In this document: positions 35,101 to 45,227 of the stretch, piece after piece
Position numbering within the stretch: position 1 is the first letter of the stretch
Layout of the letters: each line of letters begins with the position of its first letter
DNA from: Clostridia bacterium
Lineage (GTDB): Bacteria > Bacillota > Clostridia > UMGS1840
Assembly (NCBI GenBank): GCA_017468465.1
Contig: JAFUIN010000025.1
Coordinates: 1-64,000 of the forward strand
Reading direction: 5' to 3'
Length of the DNA: 64,000 nt
The notes under the pieces: generated by a model
What the model saw: the letters and a program-made list of their open reading frames with translations, nothing else
Told to the model about the DNA's origin: nothing
Database searches by the model: none
Position numbers and translations under genes: made by a program

Positions 35101-36736
35101 TGGGCTGGTCGATACGCACACCGTCCTGGTTGGTCCAGCCGGTAGTGGTCAGAGCAAAGTCTGCATAATAATCACCGGCAATCATACGAACGGTGGTAGC
35201 ACTGTTGATGGAAGCAACTTCCAGCTGAACACCGTATACACCACTGTAGGGAGCGTTAAAGGTGTAGGTTCCCCATTCTCCGTTAGACATGGTGAAGTTA
35301 TCGCCGCTGATGTGGCTGCTCTGTGCATTATATTCACCGCTGAAGCTGGTTGCAGCCACTTCACCGCTATAGCCATTGAAAGCGGGCTCCATTTTTACGT
35401 TACCAATCCAGGTGGTTACCTGGGTAGGAGTAGCAGTAGGAGTCGGGGTTGCAGTGGGAGTAGCGGTAGGAGTTGCGGTGGGAGCTGTAGTAGGAGTAGC
35501 AGTCGGTGCTACGGTAGGAGTAGGAGTAGGAGCTGCCGTTGCAAATTTTACAAATTCCAGATAATCCAGAGTTTTTTCTGCACCGGAAGCATCCAGTCTT
35601 CCGAAGTCGATGGAAGAAATGGTAGCATTGTAGTCACCGCGCAGCTCTAATTTAATTGTGTTAATTCCTTCTTGTAAGTAGATGGGCTGGTCCTGTAAGC
35701 AGCCGGAGCTCCAACCCATAGTGGTCACTGCATATTCTGCACCATATCCGTCCTCGGTAGATACATACCAATTTACGGGAGTACCGCTGGACCATTCGGT
35801 GCGAATCTGCATTGCATACACACCGGTGTAAGGCATATCCACATTGATATATGCCCAGTCACCTTTAATCATAGTGAAAGCACCATCAGAATTCCAGGGA
35901 GCACCGGAAGATGCCTGATAATCGGTTCCTGCAACAGCGCTGTCGCCGTTACGGATTGCACCCTTGATGTTTTCAACAGTGGAAGTATAACCGTTTTTGT
36001 AAGTATCACCCAAGTCACCGTATGCACCGGGCCAGGTTAAAGGAGCTTCGGTGGGAGTGGGAGTTTCGGTAGGTTCGGGAGTTTCGGTAGGTTCGGGAGT
36101 TGCGGTAGGTTCGGGAGTTGCGGTGGGATCCGGCAAATCAGCAGTCTGTTTTACCAAAGGCAGAAAATCCAGTGAAGATGTTGCACCTTGAGCATCCAGA
36201 CGACCTAAGTCCCAAGCACCTAAAATTGCATTACCGGAACCGGTACATTCAATGGTGATAATGTTGGTTCCTTCTTCCAGATAGAGAGGCTGGTCCTGTA
36301 AGCAGCCGGAGCTCCAACCGGTGTCAGTGATATTATAGTCTGCATAGTAGCCGTGCTCGGTAGTTACACGATAGCCGGTGCCGGAACCACTAAACCAGTC
36401 GGTTCTCAGCTGGAACGCATACACGCCGGTATAAGGCACGGTGATTTCATATCTGCCCCAGTTACCAACAACCATAACGAAGGTACCATCGGCACCAAAG
36501 GGAGTTGATGAGGTTGCATAATAGTCGGTGCCGGATACGGAAGAACCGTCTGCACCGCTCTTGGTAAAGGTAGACATTGCGTAGTTTTCACCAACATAAC
36601 CGTTGGTATAACCGGATAAATCACTGAATTTACCGGTCCAGGTGGGAGCTTCTGCGCCGGTAGGAACAGCGAGCAAGCCGCCAAGCATTGTAATCAATAA
36701 GCAGAAAGACAGAAGCTTTTTGATTTCAATCTTCAT
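32126..36736 (-). CDS. Giant secreted beta-helix protein (paralog 2)
   Basis: The 1536-residue protein has a signal peptide and three ~150-residue beta-sandwich modules, each ending like DYLEFVK or DFLPLVK. Pro/Thr/Glu linkers of varied length join them. A CBM6/35-like domain (YQIITEAEAYTSQNG), the helical/Ig connector (MSFWPMVGKNFDSLEEM) and the DUF1565-type start (DIYVATTGKSSNDG) precede the same beta-helix core as its neighbours. Shared landmarks are [38 protein letters not shown] and the tail AQRIMAEAGVDNETELM. Module 2 resembles the first module of the protein at 41653, and module 3 is nearly the same as one in the protein at 36814. It is predicted to cut or bind the target polysaccharide outside the cell; the exact activity is unknown. 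Confidence 0.82.
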   Translation of the reverse strand: MKIEIKKLLSFCLLITMLGGLLAVPTGAEAPTWTGKFSDLSGYTNGYVGENYAMSTFTKSGADGSSVSGTDYYATSSTPFGADGTFVMVVGNWGRYEITVPYTGVYAFQLRTDWFSGSGTGYRVTTEHGYYADYNITDTGWSSGCLQDQPLYLEEGTNIITIECTGSGNAILGAWDLGRLDAQGATSSLDFLPLVKQTADLPDPTATPEPTATPEPTETPEPTETPTPTEAPLTWPGAYGDLGDTYKNGYTSTVENIKGAIRNGDSAVAGTDYQASSGAPWNSDGAFTMIKGDWAYINVDMPYTGVYAMQIRTEWSSGTPVNWYVSTEDGYGAEYAVTTMGWSSGCLQDQPIYLQEGINTIKLELRGDYNATISSIDFGRLDASGAEKTLDYLEFVKFATAAPTPTPTVAPTATPTTAPTATPTATPTATPTPTATPTQVTTWIGNVKMEPAFNGYSGEVAATSFSGEYNAQSSHISGDNFTMSNGEWGTYTFNAPYSGVYGVQLEVASINSATTVRMIAGDYYADFALTTTGWTNQDGVRIDQPMYFKAGANTFTLKNIGANSVILSTIDYGYLNAAGYDSMSYISFVKPVSSMPAEPEVTPTPTATPNITDSEYQIITEAEAYTSQNGVTQGTHGGATVIDATNESTSTYTVTVPDTGVYNLYFRGAAWKDVSVDITVDGTYLSYETMHFNLHKEDSYPLQLEKIYSMNLTEGTHTITFTYFCDAFYFDDFRLENTSSRTYHLLYGFKDATTSQEAYNILSSYGSLVGIDVASDTSGIFYPEMSFWPMVGKNFDSLEEMLSTYNSIISSETSSPTVKLYNSSNTPVSTLPVGSARFIINTSNMPANATVVVAEYKGNQLVGNLNTLKTTSTTVNCNLTGLTAQSKVKIMVFSAMDEAKPYSSTGVYKDIYVATTGKSSNDGLSPETPLATLAQALTKVKSYNASMTGDIVVHVASGTYRSNATIAIDQTMGGQNGYKVIIKAEDPDNRPILSGGEPLTGKWSKVSGQNYWVATTTTRETRALYVNGYQATMARSDVWYTGTDLIKPANPQNDVHVADGFVVDIERWDTTFPRTLEDDTRLQVVFQKNWANHRFPVEKVVYGDYYGYEHAYIYIPFPRYHIFVNDDATTTTIQPTGSFYLENSMDLLDAPGEFYFDKTNRKMYYYPYANEDMTTAETFCAVTDGLMTITGVSSSNKVNNIEFDGISFRHGAWDEATTNGAAFNQADDLRLGGEIWYGSYMFPAQVTLNYADNVVFKNCEFANLGSSAVLFEEGDTNCRVTGSSFHDISGTGVVVGNFLHDVNMSADKQRSTHIEVDNNIFRRCAQEYLGTTAIALYYTGDSKVHHNDIADMPYTAITVGWGWGAALPDDCGNNVVSYNKIENVMQTMYDGSHIYTVGLQGYNQINDNYIIDPGDLLKSGLYLDQATQDLYFSDNVFTDAKASTDRWLFARRYVDIADCYGSYNHSDGKMPSTGGSYGFDSSGVTMENNNVSVTSWSLSAQRIMAEAGVDNETELMNVDYYPSWRTMRMLDVPADE

Positions 36737-36813
36737 GGGTAAAACCTCCTTCTAAAAAGTTAGCTTATATTTTTTCGCCGGATAATTATTAGCTGATCCG
36801 GTCCGTTTCAGTA

Positions 36814-39800
36814 CTAATCAATAATCGCATCAGCCGGAAGGTTAAACATGGGGAGTTTACGCCAGTAGGGATAATAATCCACTGCGGTCACTCTTTCCTT
36901 GTCTTCTAATCCTGCTTCTTCCATAACTCTCTGTGCTGTCGTTTTCCAGGATGACTGATTGATGTAGTTGGTGCCGTATTCCACACCGGAGGTATCCAAC
37001 GGGAAGGTGGAGAAATATCTGGGATTTCCACCATCGGTGTGGTTATATGCTGCGTAGTTGTCATTTAAGTTGACATATCTTCTTGCAAACAACCAATAGT
37101 CGTTAGATCCATCTGCATCTTCAATCACATTGTCACACATGGAAAGGTAACCGGAGCCCTCGTCAAAGTAAACACCGCCACGACGGTAGTTACCCGGGTC
37201 AATTAAGTAGTTATCGTTAATCTGCGAATTTTTCTGGTCACTTAAGGTGTAAATCTGCGCACCATCGTCCAGCACCTGACAAACTTCGTTAATTTTATTG
37301 TAAGAAATCAGGTGGTTTCCGGTGTCTGAGGGTTCATAATAGCCCCATCCCCAACCAAGGCAGATACCGCTGTAGGGCAGATGTCTGATATCGTTGTGGT
37401 GAATATTGACGCTGTCTGCATAGTAGGTTGCAACAGCAGGCAGATTCATAAATTCCTGAGCAATTCGACGGAAGATGTTGTTGCCGATTTCAATATTTTT
37501 ACAACGGCCGCTGCCGGAGTAAGTGCTGTTGTGCAAGTAATTGGAAACCGAAATACCGCCGCCGGAAATATCGTGAAAGTCACAGTTTATAACCTTGGAG
37601 TTGGTAACACCTTCCACCATATACATTGCACTGGAGCCAAGGTCAGCAAATTCACAGCCGTCAAACACAAGGCCATCTGCAAAGTTTACCACAATCTGAG
37701 CGTGCATCAGATGCTGACTGTAGCCGCTTGCAGTTCCGCGACGGAGCTCGTCTGTCTGGTTAAATGCCGCACCGTAGGTGGTAGCATCGTCCCAGGCGCC
37801 GTAGCGGAAGGAAACATCTCTGAATTCCACGTTTTCGACTCTGTTGGTCATAGAACTTCCGCTCACAGTCATTAAACCGTCGGTTACTGCACAGTATGTC
37901 TCTGCAGTTGTCATATCCTCATTGGAATAGGGATAATAGTACATTTTTCGGTTTGTTTTATCAAAATAGAATTCGCCGGGCTCATCCAAAAGTGCCATAG
38001 CGTTTTCTAAATAGAAGCCTCTTCCTGCTGTGGGCTGTACCGTGGAGGTGTGACCGCTTAACAAGAATGCGTTATAATAGGGATAGGTGGCATAAATATA
38101 GGCATAGCTGGAATCGTAGCTTACGCTGTCAATGGGATAACGCTGATTTGCCCATGCCAGATTGTATACCATCTGCATTCTGGTTTCCCCTGCCAGCTCT
38201 CTGGAAATTCCGGGATAGCTGGAAAGACTAACCTTCAAACCGTCTGCAATGTGGTTTTCATCTTCCGGGGAAGCAGGTGTGATATAGCTGCCTTCGTAAA
38301 TTTCGGAGCTTCTTGCCAAAACAGCCTGATAGCCGTTGACATATAATGCTCTGGTTTCACGGGTACTGGTGGTTGCAACCCAGTAATTCTTGCCGGAAAC
38401 CTTGCTCCATTTTCCGGTTAAGGGTTCCCCGCCGGAGAATACCGGTCTGTTGTCCGGGTCATCCCCCTGAATGATGACCTTGTAACCGTTTTTACCACTC
38501 ATTGTGGGGTCAACTGTAAGGGTTACATTGCTGCGGTATACACCGGGAGCTACGTGAATTACAATGTCTCCGGTCATTTCAGAGTTCACTGCTTTTACTT
38601 TGGTCAGTGCCTGTGCCAGAGTGGCAAGGGGTGTATCGGGAGTTAACCCATCATTGGAGGATTTACCACTGGTGGAAACATAATAGTCCAAATAGGTTCC
38701 GGTGGAGGTATAGGGTTTTACCTCGTCCATATCAGTCAAGGCAAAAATCTTCAGCTGGCTTCCTGCTTCTACATCAGTTAAGCTGAAGGAAACAGAAGTG
38801 GAATTGCTGCTCAATACCTGCGGAATCTGAGCCAGCTTAGCACCTTTGTAAATGGCACAAATCAAAGAGGTATTTCCGGGAATCTCACTGCAGTTCACCA
38901 CAACGGTAGATTTGCCTGCAGGCAAGGTTGCCACAGAAACATTGGAAGCATTTTTGATTCTGACAGTGGGACTATTTTGCTCCTCTGCTATAACAGATTC
39001 ATAAAGAGCTTTCAATTCTGCCGGAGTGCTGTAATCTTTTCCAACCATTCCCCAGAATGCCATAGACGGACATGCCATATCCGCAGTGTCGGCTGCAACG
39101 TCAATATTTACATAGTCTCCTGCGGAGAGCAGTGCTTCATATACACCCTGAGAGGTGGAAATATCTTTGATTCCGTAAAGAATCTGATACTGTTTGGAAT
39201 AGGTGTCTTCCAAAGTGAAGGAATCAAAATAGAACGTGTCACAATAGAAGGTGAAGCCAATGGTGTGGGTGCCCTTAGACAAGGGGAAGGTTGCCACACA
39301 TTCCTCATTGTAGGAATAGGTTTCGCTTCTATCACTCTGGAAGTGAGAGGTTTCGTAGTAATATACGGTTCCGTCGATGGAAATATCGTAAGAAACGTCC
39401 TTCCAAGCGGCACCTTTCATATATAAATTGTAAATGGTGTCTTCGTCCACAGTTACGGTGTAGCTTGCGGAGGATTCACTGGTTGCTTTCACTGCAGAAG
39501 CACCGTTATAAGTGGTTTTGGATACTCCGCTGCCGGAGGTATAGCTTTCGCCTTCGTAAACCGTTCTCATCACTCTGTCAGTCACGTCCGGATTTACAGC
39601 CGGAGGAGTGGGAGTGGGGGTGGGAGTCGGTGCCGGAGTAATCACCGGTTCTGCCGGCATAGAAGAAACCGGCTGAACAAAGTGGAAATAAGACATAGAG
39701 TCATATCCGCTGGCATTCAGGAAGCCATAATCCAAAGTAGATAAGGTCACCTGATTTGCTCCGATGTTTTTTAAGGTAAAGGTATTGTTTCCGGCGGTAA

Positions 39801-41391
39801 AATACATCGGTTGGTCCACACGCACACCGTCCCGGTTGGTCCAGCCGGTAGTGGTGAGGGGGAAGTCTGCATAATAGTCGCCGGCAATCATACGAACAGT
39901 GGTATCACCGCTGATAGCAGCAACTTCCAGCTGAACACCATATACACCGGTGTAAGGCGCATTGAAGGTATAAGTGCCCCATTCTCCGTTCGTCATGGTG
40001 AAATTATCACCGACGATATGACTGATCTGCGCATAATATTCTCCGCCAAAGGTAGTTGCCGGAACTTCACCGCTGTATCCGCCGAAAGCGGGCTCCAATT
40101 TTACGTTACCAATCCAGGTAGACACCGGAGTGGGAGTAGGAGCAATCGTTGCAGTGGGCGTAGGAGTAGGAGTTGCTGTAGGAGTCGGAGTGGGTGTTGC
40201 TGTAGGTGTCGCCGTTGGTGTTGCGGTCGGCTTCACTGTGGGAGTCGGTGTTGCCGTAGGTGTAGCGGTCGGCTTCACTGTCGGAGTGGGTGTTGCAGTA
40301 GGCTTCACTGTAGGAGTTGCCGTTGGTGTAGGAGTTTTGGTAGGAGTAGGAGTAGGGCAGAAAGTGGGTGTTGCTCCCTCTGCCGGCATATCAGACACCT
40401 TTTTTACCAAGGGCATAAACTGCATCGAGTCAGAGCCGGTGGCATCCAAACGTCCAAAATCATAAGCACTCACAGTTACAGTGGCATCCCCAACATTGGT
40501 TACCACAACAGTGTTTGCGCCTTTTTGAAAGTACATGGGCTGGTCCTGCAAGTTATCATTACTATTGGACCAACCGGGATATTCCATAAAGAATTCTGCG
40601 TAATAGTCACCGGATACAGCACGGATTGCAGCAGTTCCTTCCGGTAAAGAGGAAACTTGAATCTGCATTGCATACACGCCGGTGTAGGGTGCATTGTAGG
40701 TGTAGGTTGCCCAGTCACCGGGTCTCATGGTAAAAGTGCCGGAGCCAACAGTACCGGAATAGTCACCGGTAAAATCGGTTGCGGAAAAATCACCGTAATA
40801 GCCGTTGTAGCCAATTTCCCATCTGGCATTTCCCCACCAGATGATGCTCTCTTCTTCTTCGTAGTCCGATTCGGTACCGGGACCTACAGAAGAAGATAAA
40901 ATCAGCTCACGGTAGTTAAAATAGGTGCCACCGGAATTTTTAATGATAATTTCATTCACACCCTGATGCAAGGGGAAGGACGCTAAATTGGTTAATTCGG
41001 TGAAATTCAGGACTTCCTCGGTAGACGGAATCGTTACATCATAAGCAGTTCCGTTTACGGTTACGGTGATGTCCTGATTTCTGCTGGTTCCAGCATCCAT
41101 TGCCAGTGTATAGGTGCCGGCATCTTCCACATTTACGCGGTAGGTCAGCCATTCATTACTCAGCATTTCCACAAAAGTACCATAGTTTCCGCTATATACT
41201 TCCACGGGGTAGTATTTCGTTAAGTATGTGGTATTATCAAAGCCATTGGGAGAATTATCTTTATATTCTCCTACTGTTAAACTGAAATCGGTTGCCGGAA
41301 TATGAATTTCGGTATATGCCGATACATTCAGTATGGGTAATAAACCGCAAAGCATTGCAATTACAAGAATTGCAGACAAGATTTTTCTCAT
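36814..41391 (-). CDS. Giant secreted beta-helix protein (paralog 3)
   Basis: This 1525-residue protein starts with a signal peptide. A CBM-like domain related to the N-terminus of the SLH protein at 22860 follows ([20 protein letters not shown]). Next come one ~150-residue module and a very long linker of about 80 residues of Pro-Thr repeats with Lys and Ala. A second module opens [17 protein letters not shown], nearly identical to module 3 of paralog 2. Then come a CBM6/35-like domain, the helical/Ig connector and the beta-helix core ([40 protein letters not shown]). The C-terminus is NLPADAIID. It is extracellular, without an SLH anchor. Alignment of the three paralogs suggests recent duplication with exchange of modules. 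Confidence 0.82.
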   Translation of the reverse strand: MRKILSAILVIAMLCGLLPILNVSAYTEIHIPATDFSLTVGEYKDNSPNGFDNTTYLTKYYPVEVYSGNYGTFVEMLSNEWLTYRVNVEDAGTYTLAMDAGTSRNQDITVTVNGTAYDVTIPSTEEVLNFTELTNLASFPLHQGVNEIIIKNSGGTYFNYRELILSSSVGPGTESDYEEEESIIWWGNARWEIGYNGYYGDFSATDFTGDYSGTVGSGTFTMRPGDWATYTYNAPYTGVYAMQIQVSSLPEGTAAIRAVSGDYYAEFFMEYPGWSNSNDNLQDQPMYFQKGANTVVVTNVGDATVTVSAYDFGRLDATGSDSMQFMPLVKKVSDMPAEGATPTFCPTPTPTKTPTPTATPTVKPTATPTPTVKPTATPTATPTPTVKPTATPTATPTATPTPTPTATPTPTPTATIAPTPTPVSTWIGNVKLEPAFGGYSGEVPATTFGGEYYAQISHIVGDNFTMTNGEWGTYTFNAPYTGVYGVQLEVAAISGDTTVRMIAGDYYADFPLTTTGWTNRDGVRVDQPMYFTAGNNTFTLKNIGANQVTLSTLDYGFLNASGYDSMSYFHFVQPVSSMPAEPVITPAPTPTPTPTPPAVNPDVTDRVMRTVYEGESYTSGSGVSKTTYNGASAVKATSESSASYTVTVDEDTIYNLYMKGAAWKDVSYDISIDGTVYYYETSHFQSDRSETYSYNEECVATFPLSKGTHTIGFTFYCDTFYFDSFTLEDTYSKQYQILYGIKDISTSQGVYEALLSAGDYVNIDVAADTADMACPSMAFWGMVGKDYSTPAELKALYESVIAEEQNSPTVRIKNASNVSVATLPAGKSTVVVNCSEIPGNTSLICAIYKGAKLAQIPQVLSSNSTSVSFSLTDVEAGSQLKIFALTDMDEVKPYTSTGTYLDYYVSTSGKSSNDGLTPDTPLATLAQALTKVKAVNSEMTGDIVIHVAPGVYRSNVTLTVDPTMSGKNGYKVIIQGDDPDNRPVFSGGEPLTGKWSKVSGKNYWVATTSTRETRALYVNGYQAVLARSSEIYEGSYITPASPEDENHIADGLKVSLSSYPGISRELAGETRMQMVYNLAWANQRYPIDSVSYDSSYAYIYATYPYYNAFLLSGHTSTVQPTAGRGFYLENAMALLDEPGEFYFDKTNRKMYYYPYSNEDMTTAETYCAVTDGLMTVSGSSMTNRVENVEFRDVSFRYGAWDDATTYGAAFNQTDELRRGTASGYSQHLMHAQIVVNFADGLVFDGCEFADLGSSAMYMVEGVTNSKVINCDFHDISGGGISVSNYLHNSTYSGSGRCKNIEIGNNIFRRIAQEFMNLPAVATYYADSVNIHHNDIRHLPYSGICLGWGWGYYEPSDTGNHLISYNKINEVCQVLDDGAQIYTLSDQKNSQINDNYLIDPGNYRRGGVYFDEGSGYLSMCDNVIEDADGSNDYWLFARRYVNLNDNYAAYNHTDGGNPRYFSTFPLDTSGVEYGTNYINQSSWKTTAQRVMEEAGLEDKERVTAVDYYPYWRKLPMFNLPADAIID

Positions 41392-41546
41392 AGAATGTTA
41401 ATTCCCTTTCATTTGATTTTGAATGATTTAATGATTTTCCTATGTTGTCGCAATTCTACAGAGGAAGCCCTCTCCAAATTTTTTTCATTCTGCCCGGAGA
41501 ATGTTTCCTCAATAGAGTTGCTTTTTTCATCTATGGCTTAACATTC

Positions 41547-41581
41547 GGGACGGCAGGAGCAAAGTACTCCTGCCGAGTCCC
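41547..41581 (-). other. Intercistronic stem-loop without T run
   Basis: GGGAC-GGCAGGAG pairs with CTCCTGCC-(GA)-GTCCC, 13 bp with a two-base bulge and a 7-base loop. It lies in the 261-bp gap between the genes at 41653 and 36814. The rest of that gap shows no gene or promoter I can support. Confidence 0.75.
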
Positions 41582-41652
41582 TGATTGTTATTGATTCAGC
41601 TTATTGAGTGCTTTTATGAGAAAAACAACTCAAAAAAGTTCTGAAATGTGAA

Positions 41653-44600
41653 TTAGAATACGGGTTTTAATCCGTCAACGCTATCCCAGATGAATACTTT
41701 AATGGTATCACCATCTTCGGGAACGTAGTCATATAAAGTAGCTTCAACAGGTACATAAGAACCGGTAGCTTCTTCGTATTCCAGATAGCCTTCGCCCATC
41801 ATATACAGCTGATCGCCTGCGTAAACTGCAACCAGTACGGTAGCGGTTTCGTTCCAGTCACCAACCTGAACAGTGTATACCAAATTACCGGAACCATCAT
41901 CTGCAACAGAAATCATATTCTTAGCAAAGTCGTATGCTAATTTTACATCATCGTAGGTTTCGTATGCACCGGATTCCAGCATAGCGCAGTTCAATAATGC
42001 GTTGTACGCATATTCAGGATATACAAAGTCAGTTTCCGGAGTGATGGAAATTTCAGACTTGATAACATCTTCGAATTCTGCTAAAGCATCAGCGATATCG
42101 TCGGTGGTTTCTGCAGACTGCATAGCTGCTAAGAACAGGTCCTGACGAGTTAAGGTGGTGAACTCGAAGCTGTGAACATGAGTCATCATCGGAGTTGCAG
42201 TGCCTGCATCGTTGTTTTCGGTGAGGGTAAAGGTCATAGTGTAATCACCAGCCGGTAAGAATACCTTATCGGGAGTGATGGTTAAACTATTTGCTTGGTT
42301 TTCGTTACCGAAGTAAGGCAGTTCGCCGTCTACCATTACAACGTCTGCATTCACGCCGTCAGACATAGTAACTTTTACAATGGGAGTCAGCGGAACGGTA
42401 GCGGTCATAACCAAACCGTAGTAATCATCTGCAGGAATGGTAACATTGTACTGATAGGTCAGGGTGTTTGCTGCGCTATCAGCAGTGTCAGCAACGTGAA
42501 TACCGTAGTAGTTATTTCTTACGGTGTATTTATCGATTGCGCTTAAATCTGCAGGGGCACCAATGTAGTTATGTGCCTGAACAAATGCAGAAGGAGCAAG
42601 ATCAGTGGTGTCTGTCAGGTATTCAAAAGCGATTCTCTGTAAGTACATCCAGCCGCCGCCTAAGTTCTGAACCCAAACGGAGTTTACGCCTTCTTCTAAG
42701 TATACACAGTCTCCAGCGAAGGTTCTGTAGTTGTCGGGGCTTTCAACATGTTTCACTTTTGCAATAGAATCTTTGGTTTCTACTGCGATAGTAGCTTCAC
42801 CGCCATAAACAGCTGCGGTGGTATAAACTGTGTAGTAACCTGCAACTTTTGCAGTTACTTCAAATCTCTGCCAGTCACCGCTCATTAACTGACAACCAAT
42901 GGAAGAACCAAGAACGGGAGCATCAGCGTTAGCCAGCCAGTAGTCATATCTGGAACCGCCTGCAGTGATAGAATCAGTGTAGGGGTTGATAACGAGATCA
43001 GCCGGAGGAGTTTTGGTCAGATCATCCATGGTGATGGTAGCTTCTTCTTCTTCGGTTAACAGTTTGAACTGTACATTCCATAATACGTGGTGAGTACCAC
43101 CTGCAGTAACAACAACTTTGTTTACGCCTTCTTTTAAGTAAACGTACTGGTTGTTGCCATTTGCATCGGTAGATCTCCAAGCACCCCAGTCGTCAGCATA
43201 CTGAGTAGCCAACTGTGCACGGTAACCTTCGTCACTGTCGGTATCGATGGTAATGATAGGTCCGTTGTCAGAAGTACCACCAATTTTTGCCTGAACTCTG
43301 TAGATGCCGGGGAATGCACATCTTACGTCGTAGGTCATGGACTGACCGGAATACTGAACAACTGCATCGTTAGCACCCAGCTGATAGAAACCGTCAGCAT
43401 TGGTTCTGTCGCTATAAGCATTAATCTCTAAGTCGATGGGAGCTTCCGGAGCATCGTTTACGTTTTTGTTCTGACTCAGATAATCGTCAGAGTTGTTTAA
43501 CTGATAGAAGGTTGCGTTGGTAAAGTCTGCATTACCGGTTGCCTGGATTACGTTATCGCCTTCTTCTAACCAGATATATGCAGGAGCGTAATCTGCAAAA
43601 TCAAAGGTTACATAATCTAAAACATCGGTAGTTAAGGTTACGGTACCTTCGTCAGCTGCTTCTGCAGTTACCAGGTACATACCTGCTGCGGGAGCGGTTA
43701 CGGTGTAGTTAACCCAAACATCATCTAAATCAACACCGGTTTCGGTGTAGGGGAACGCCATAAAGTATTCGTTGTAAGAAAGCGCGGTAATGCTGCCTTC
43801 ATAGCCGGTAAAGCCGGTGAATTCGTCAACCATGCCGTTCCAGCCTTCGGGATTGGTACCTGCCGGGTTATCATCGGTTCCAACATAGTCAATTAAGGTC
43901 ATAGAATCAGCGATGATACCGAAGTCATTGTTTTCATAAGTTGCACCGTAATCACCAACGTTAGAAATGGTGATTTCGTTTGCACCTGCCTGCAGGTAGA
44001 TCAAATCGTCTGCCTGGAAGCCAGTGGAGTTAGACCAGGTGGTAACCCAAGTTCCGCGATTGGGAATTTTGTGCTGAGAATAGTAATTCACACCATCAAC
44101 AGTATTCATCATCTGCAAGGTGGTTGCACCTTCTGCAGCAGATGCTTTTACCTGTGCACCGTATACACCTGCGTTGGATACGGTTACGGTATAGGTTGCA
44201 GCTGCACCGGGTACCAGATAAATGGCATTTGCCTGACCTTTGTTGGGGACAGTGTCGGAGTCTTCAGTACCAAAGTCAGTACCGAATAACACATCGCCTG
44301 CATCGGAAGACATGTTGGGTGTCCAACCTTCAATTACCAATGCTTCTGCATCAAAGTTTACATCGGGATGATTTTCAACCACGCCGTCCCAGCCTTCGGG
44401 GAAGTATGTTTTGGGAGTCGGTTCCGGAGTCGGTTCCGGAGTCGGTTCCGGAGTAGGAACTACTAAATCGTCTGCTAATTTAACATTGGGTAAATAGTCT
44501 AAAGATTTTTCTGCGCTGGTTGCATTTAATGCACCGAAGTCAATAGAGTTAATACCTGCGTTGGCGCCATACACTGCTAATTTAACAGTGTTCAGACCTT

Positions 44601-45048
44601 CGTGTAAGTAGATGGGCTGGTCCTGTTTACAACCGGAAGACCAGCTGGTGCTGGTAACTTTGTATTCAGCTGCATAACCGTCCTCGGTGGTTACATGATA
44701 AACAACCGGGAATTTGTTTGACCATTCAGTTCTGAGCTGCATTACATACACGCCGGTGTAAGGCATATTTACATTGATATATGCCCAGTCGCCGTCTACC
44801 ATGTTGAACATACCACCTGCACCCCAGGGATCAGAAGAGGATGCCTGATAGTCAACGCCGTTCACAGCGTCTGCGCCGTTACGGATCGCGTCTTTTACGT
44901 TTTCTACGGTAGATACATAGCCGTTTTTGTACTCAGTGCCTAAATCACTAAATGCACCCGGCCATGAGAGTTCTGCTGAAACACTCAATGCGCTTACTAA
45001 GCTAAGCAGCATGCAGAGTGCCACGCAAATGCTTACAATTTTTTTCAT
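41653..45048 (-). CDS. Secreted protein made of carbohydrate-binding-like modules only
   Basis: The 1131-residue protein begins with a signal peptide and about six beta-sandwich modules of CBM6/35 type, each with the pattern TVTAPAAGMYLV ... PAYIWLEEGDNVIQ or a variant. The first module (SWPGAFSDLGTEYKNGYVS) is closely related to module 2 of the protein at 32126. A Pro-Glu-Thr linker follows it. The C-terminus holds the same helical plus Ig-like connector (AVYAGDQLYMMGEGY ... IKVFIWDSVDGLKP) that precedes the beta-helix in its paralogs, but the protein ends there and has no beta-helix. It looks like a sister gene that lost, or never had, the catalytic domain, and may serve as a glycan-binding scaffold. 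Confidence 0.8.
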   Translation of the reverse strand: MKKIVSICVALCMLLSLVSALSVSAELSWPGAFSDLGTEYKNGYVSTVENVKDAIRNGADAVNGVDYQASSSDPWGAGGMFNMVDGDWAYINVNMPYTGVYVMQLRTEWSNKFPVVYHVTTEDGYAAEYKVTSTSWSSGCKQDQPIYLHEGLNTVKLAVYGANAGINSIDFGALNATSAEKSLDYLPNVKLADDLVVPTPEPTPEPTPEPTPKTYFPEGWDGVVENHPDVNFDAEALVIEGWTPNMSSDAGDVLFGTDFGTEDSDTVPNKGQANAIYLVPGAAATYTVTVSNAGVYGAQVKASAAEGATTLQMMNTVDGVNYYSQHKIPNRGTWVTTWSNSTGFQADDLIYLQAGANEITISNVGDYGATYENNDFGIIADSMTLIDYVGTDDNPAGTNPEGWNGMVDEFTGFTGYEGSITALSYNEYFMAFPYTETGVDLDDVWVNYTVTAPAAGMYLVTAEAADEGTVTLTTDVLDYVTFDFADYAPAYIWLEEGDNVIQATGNADFTNATFYQLNNSDDYLSQNKNVNDAPEAPIDLEINAYSDRTNADGFYQLGANDAVVQYSGQSMTYDVRCAFPGIYRVQAKIGGTSDNGPIITIDTDSDEGYRAQLATQYADDWGAWRSTDANGNNQYVYLKEGVNKVVVTAGGTHHVLWNVQFKLLTEEEEATITMDDLTKTPPADLVINPYTDSITAGGSRYDYWLANADAPVLGSSIGCQLMSGDWQRFEVTAKVAGYYTVYTTAAVYGGEATIAVETKDSIAKVKHVESPDNYRTFAGDCVYLEEGVNSVWVQNLGGGWMYLQRIAFEYLTDTTDLAPSAFVQAHNYIGAPADLSAIDKYTVRNNYYGIHVADTADSAANTLTYQYNVTIPADDYYGLVMTATVPLTPIVKVTMSDGVNADVVMVDGELPYFGNENQANSLTITPDKVFLPAGDYTMTFTLTENNDAGTATPMMTHVHSFEFTTLTRQDLFLAAMQSAETTDDIADALAEFEDVIKSEISITPETDFVYPEYAYNALLNCAMLESGAYETYDDVKLAYDFAKNMISVADDGSGNLVYTVQVGDWNETATVLVAVYAGDQLYMMGEGYLEYEEATGSYVPVEATLYDYVPEDGDTIKVFIWDSVDGLKPVF

Positions 45049-45146
45049 AAACTTGATGTCCTTTCATTTGATTTATTTATTTTTATTTTTTTTTCAATAA
45101 AAATGAGATCGGAAACATCGTAAGGGTGTAATAATATTCTGTGGGG

Positions 45147-45186
45147 GAGGCTCTGTTTCCGCCTAAAAGCCGGAAACAGAAGCCTC
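45147..45186 (-). other. Intercistronic stem-loop without T run
   Basis: GAGGCTCTGTTTCCG pairs with CGGAAACAGAAGCCTC, 15 bp with one bulged base and a 9-base loop, between the SLH beta-helix gene and the module-only gene. An outer GTAAG/CTTAC pair could extend it. No T run follows. Confidence 0.78.
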
Positions 45187-45227
45187 TGTCATTCTTACAA
45201 TGAAATGATTTGGTCTGTTTTTTAAGC

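Noticed and set aside
35312-40465. Plus-strand frames rich in Gly-Val or Ser-Arg repeats
   Set aside because: They are the antisense of Pro-Thr linkers of the minus-strand genes and have no promoters or ribosome binding sites.
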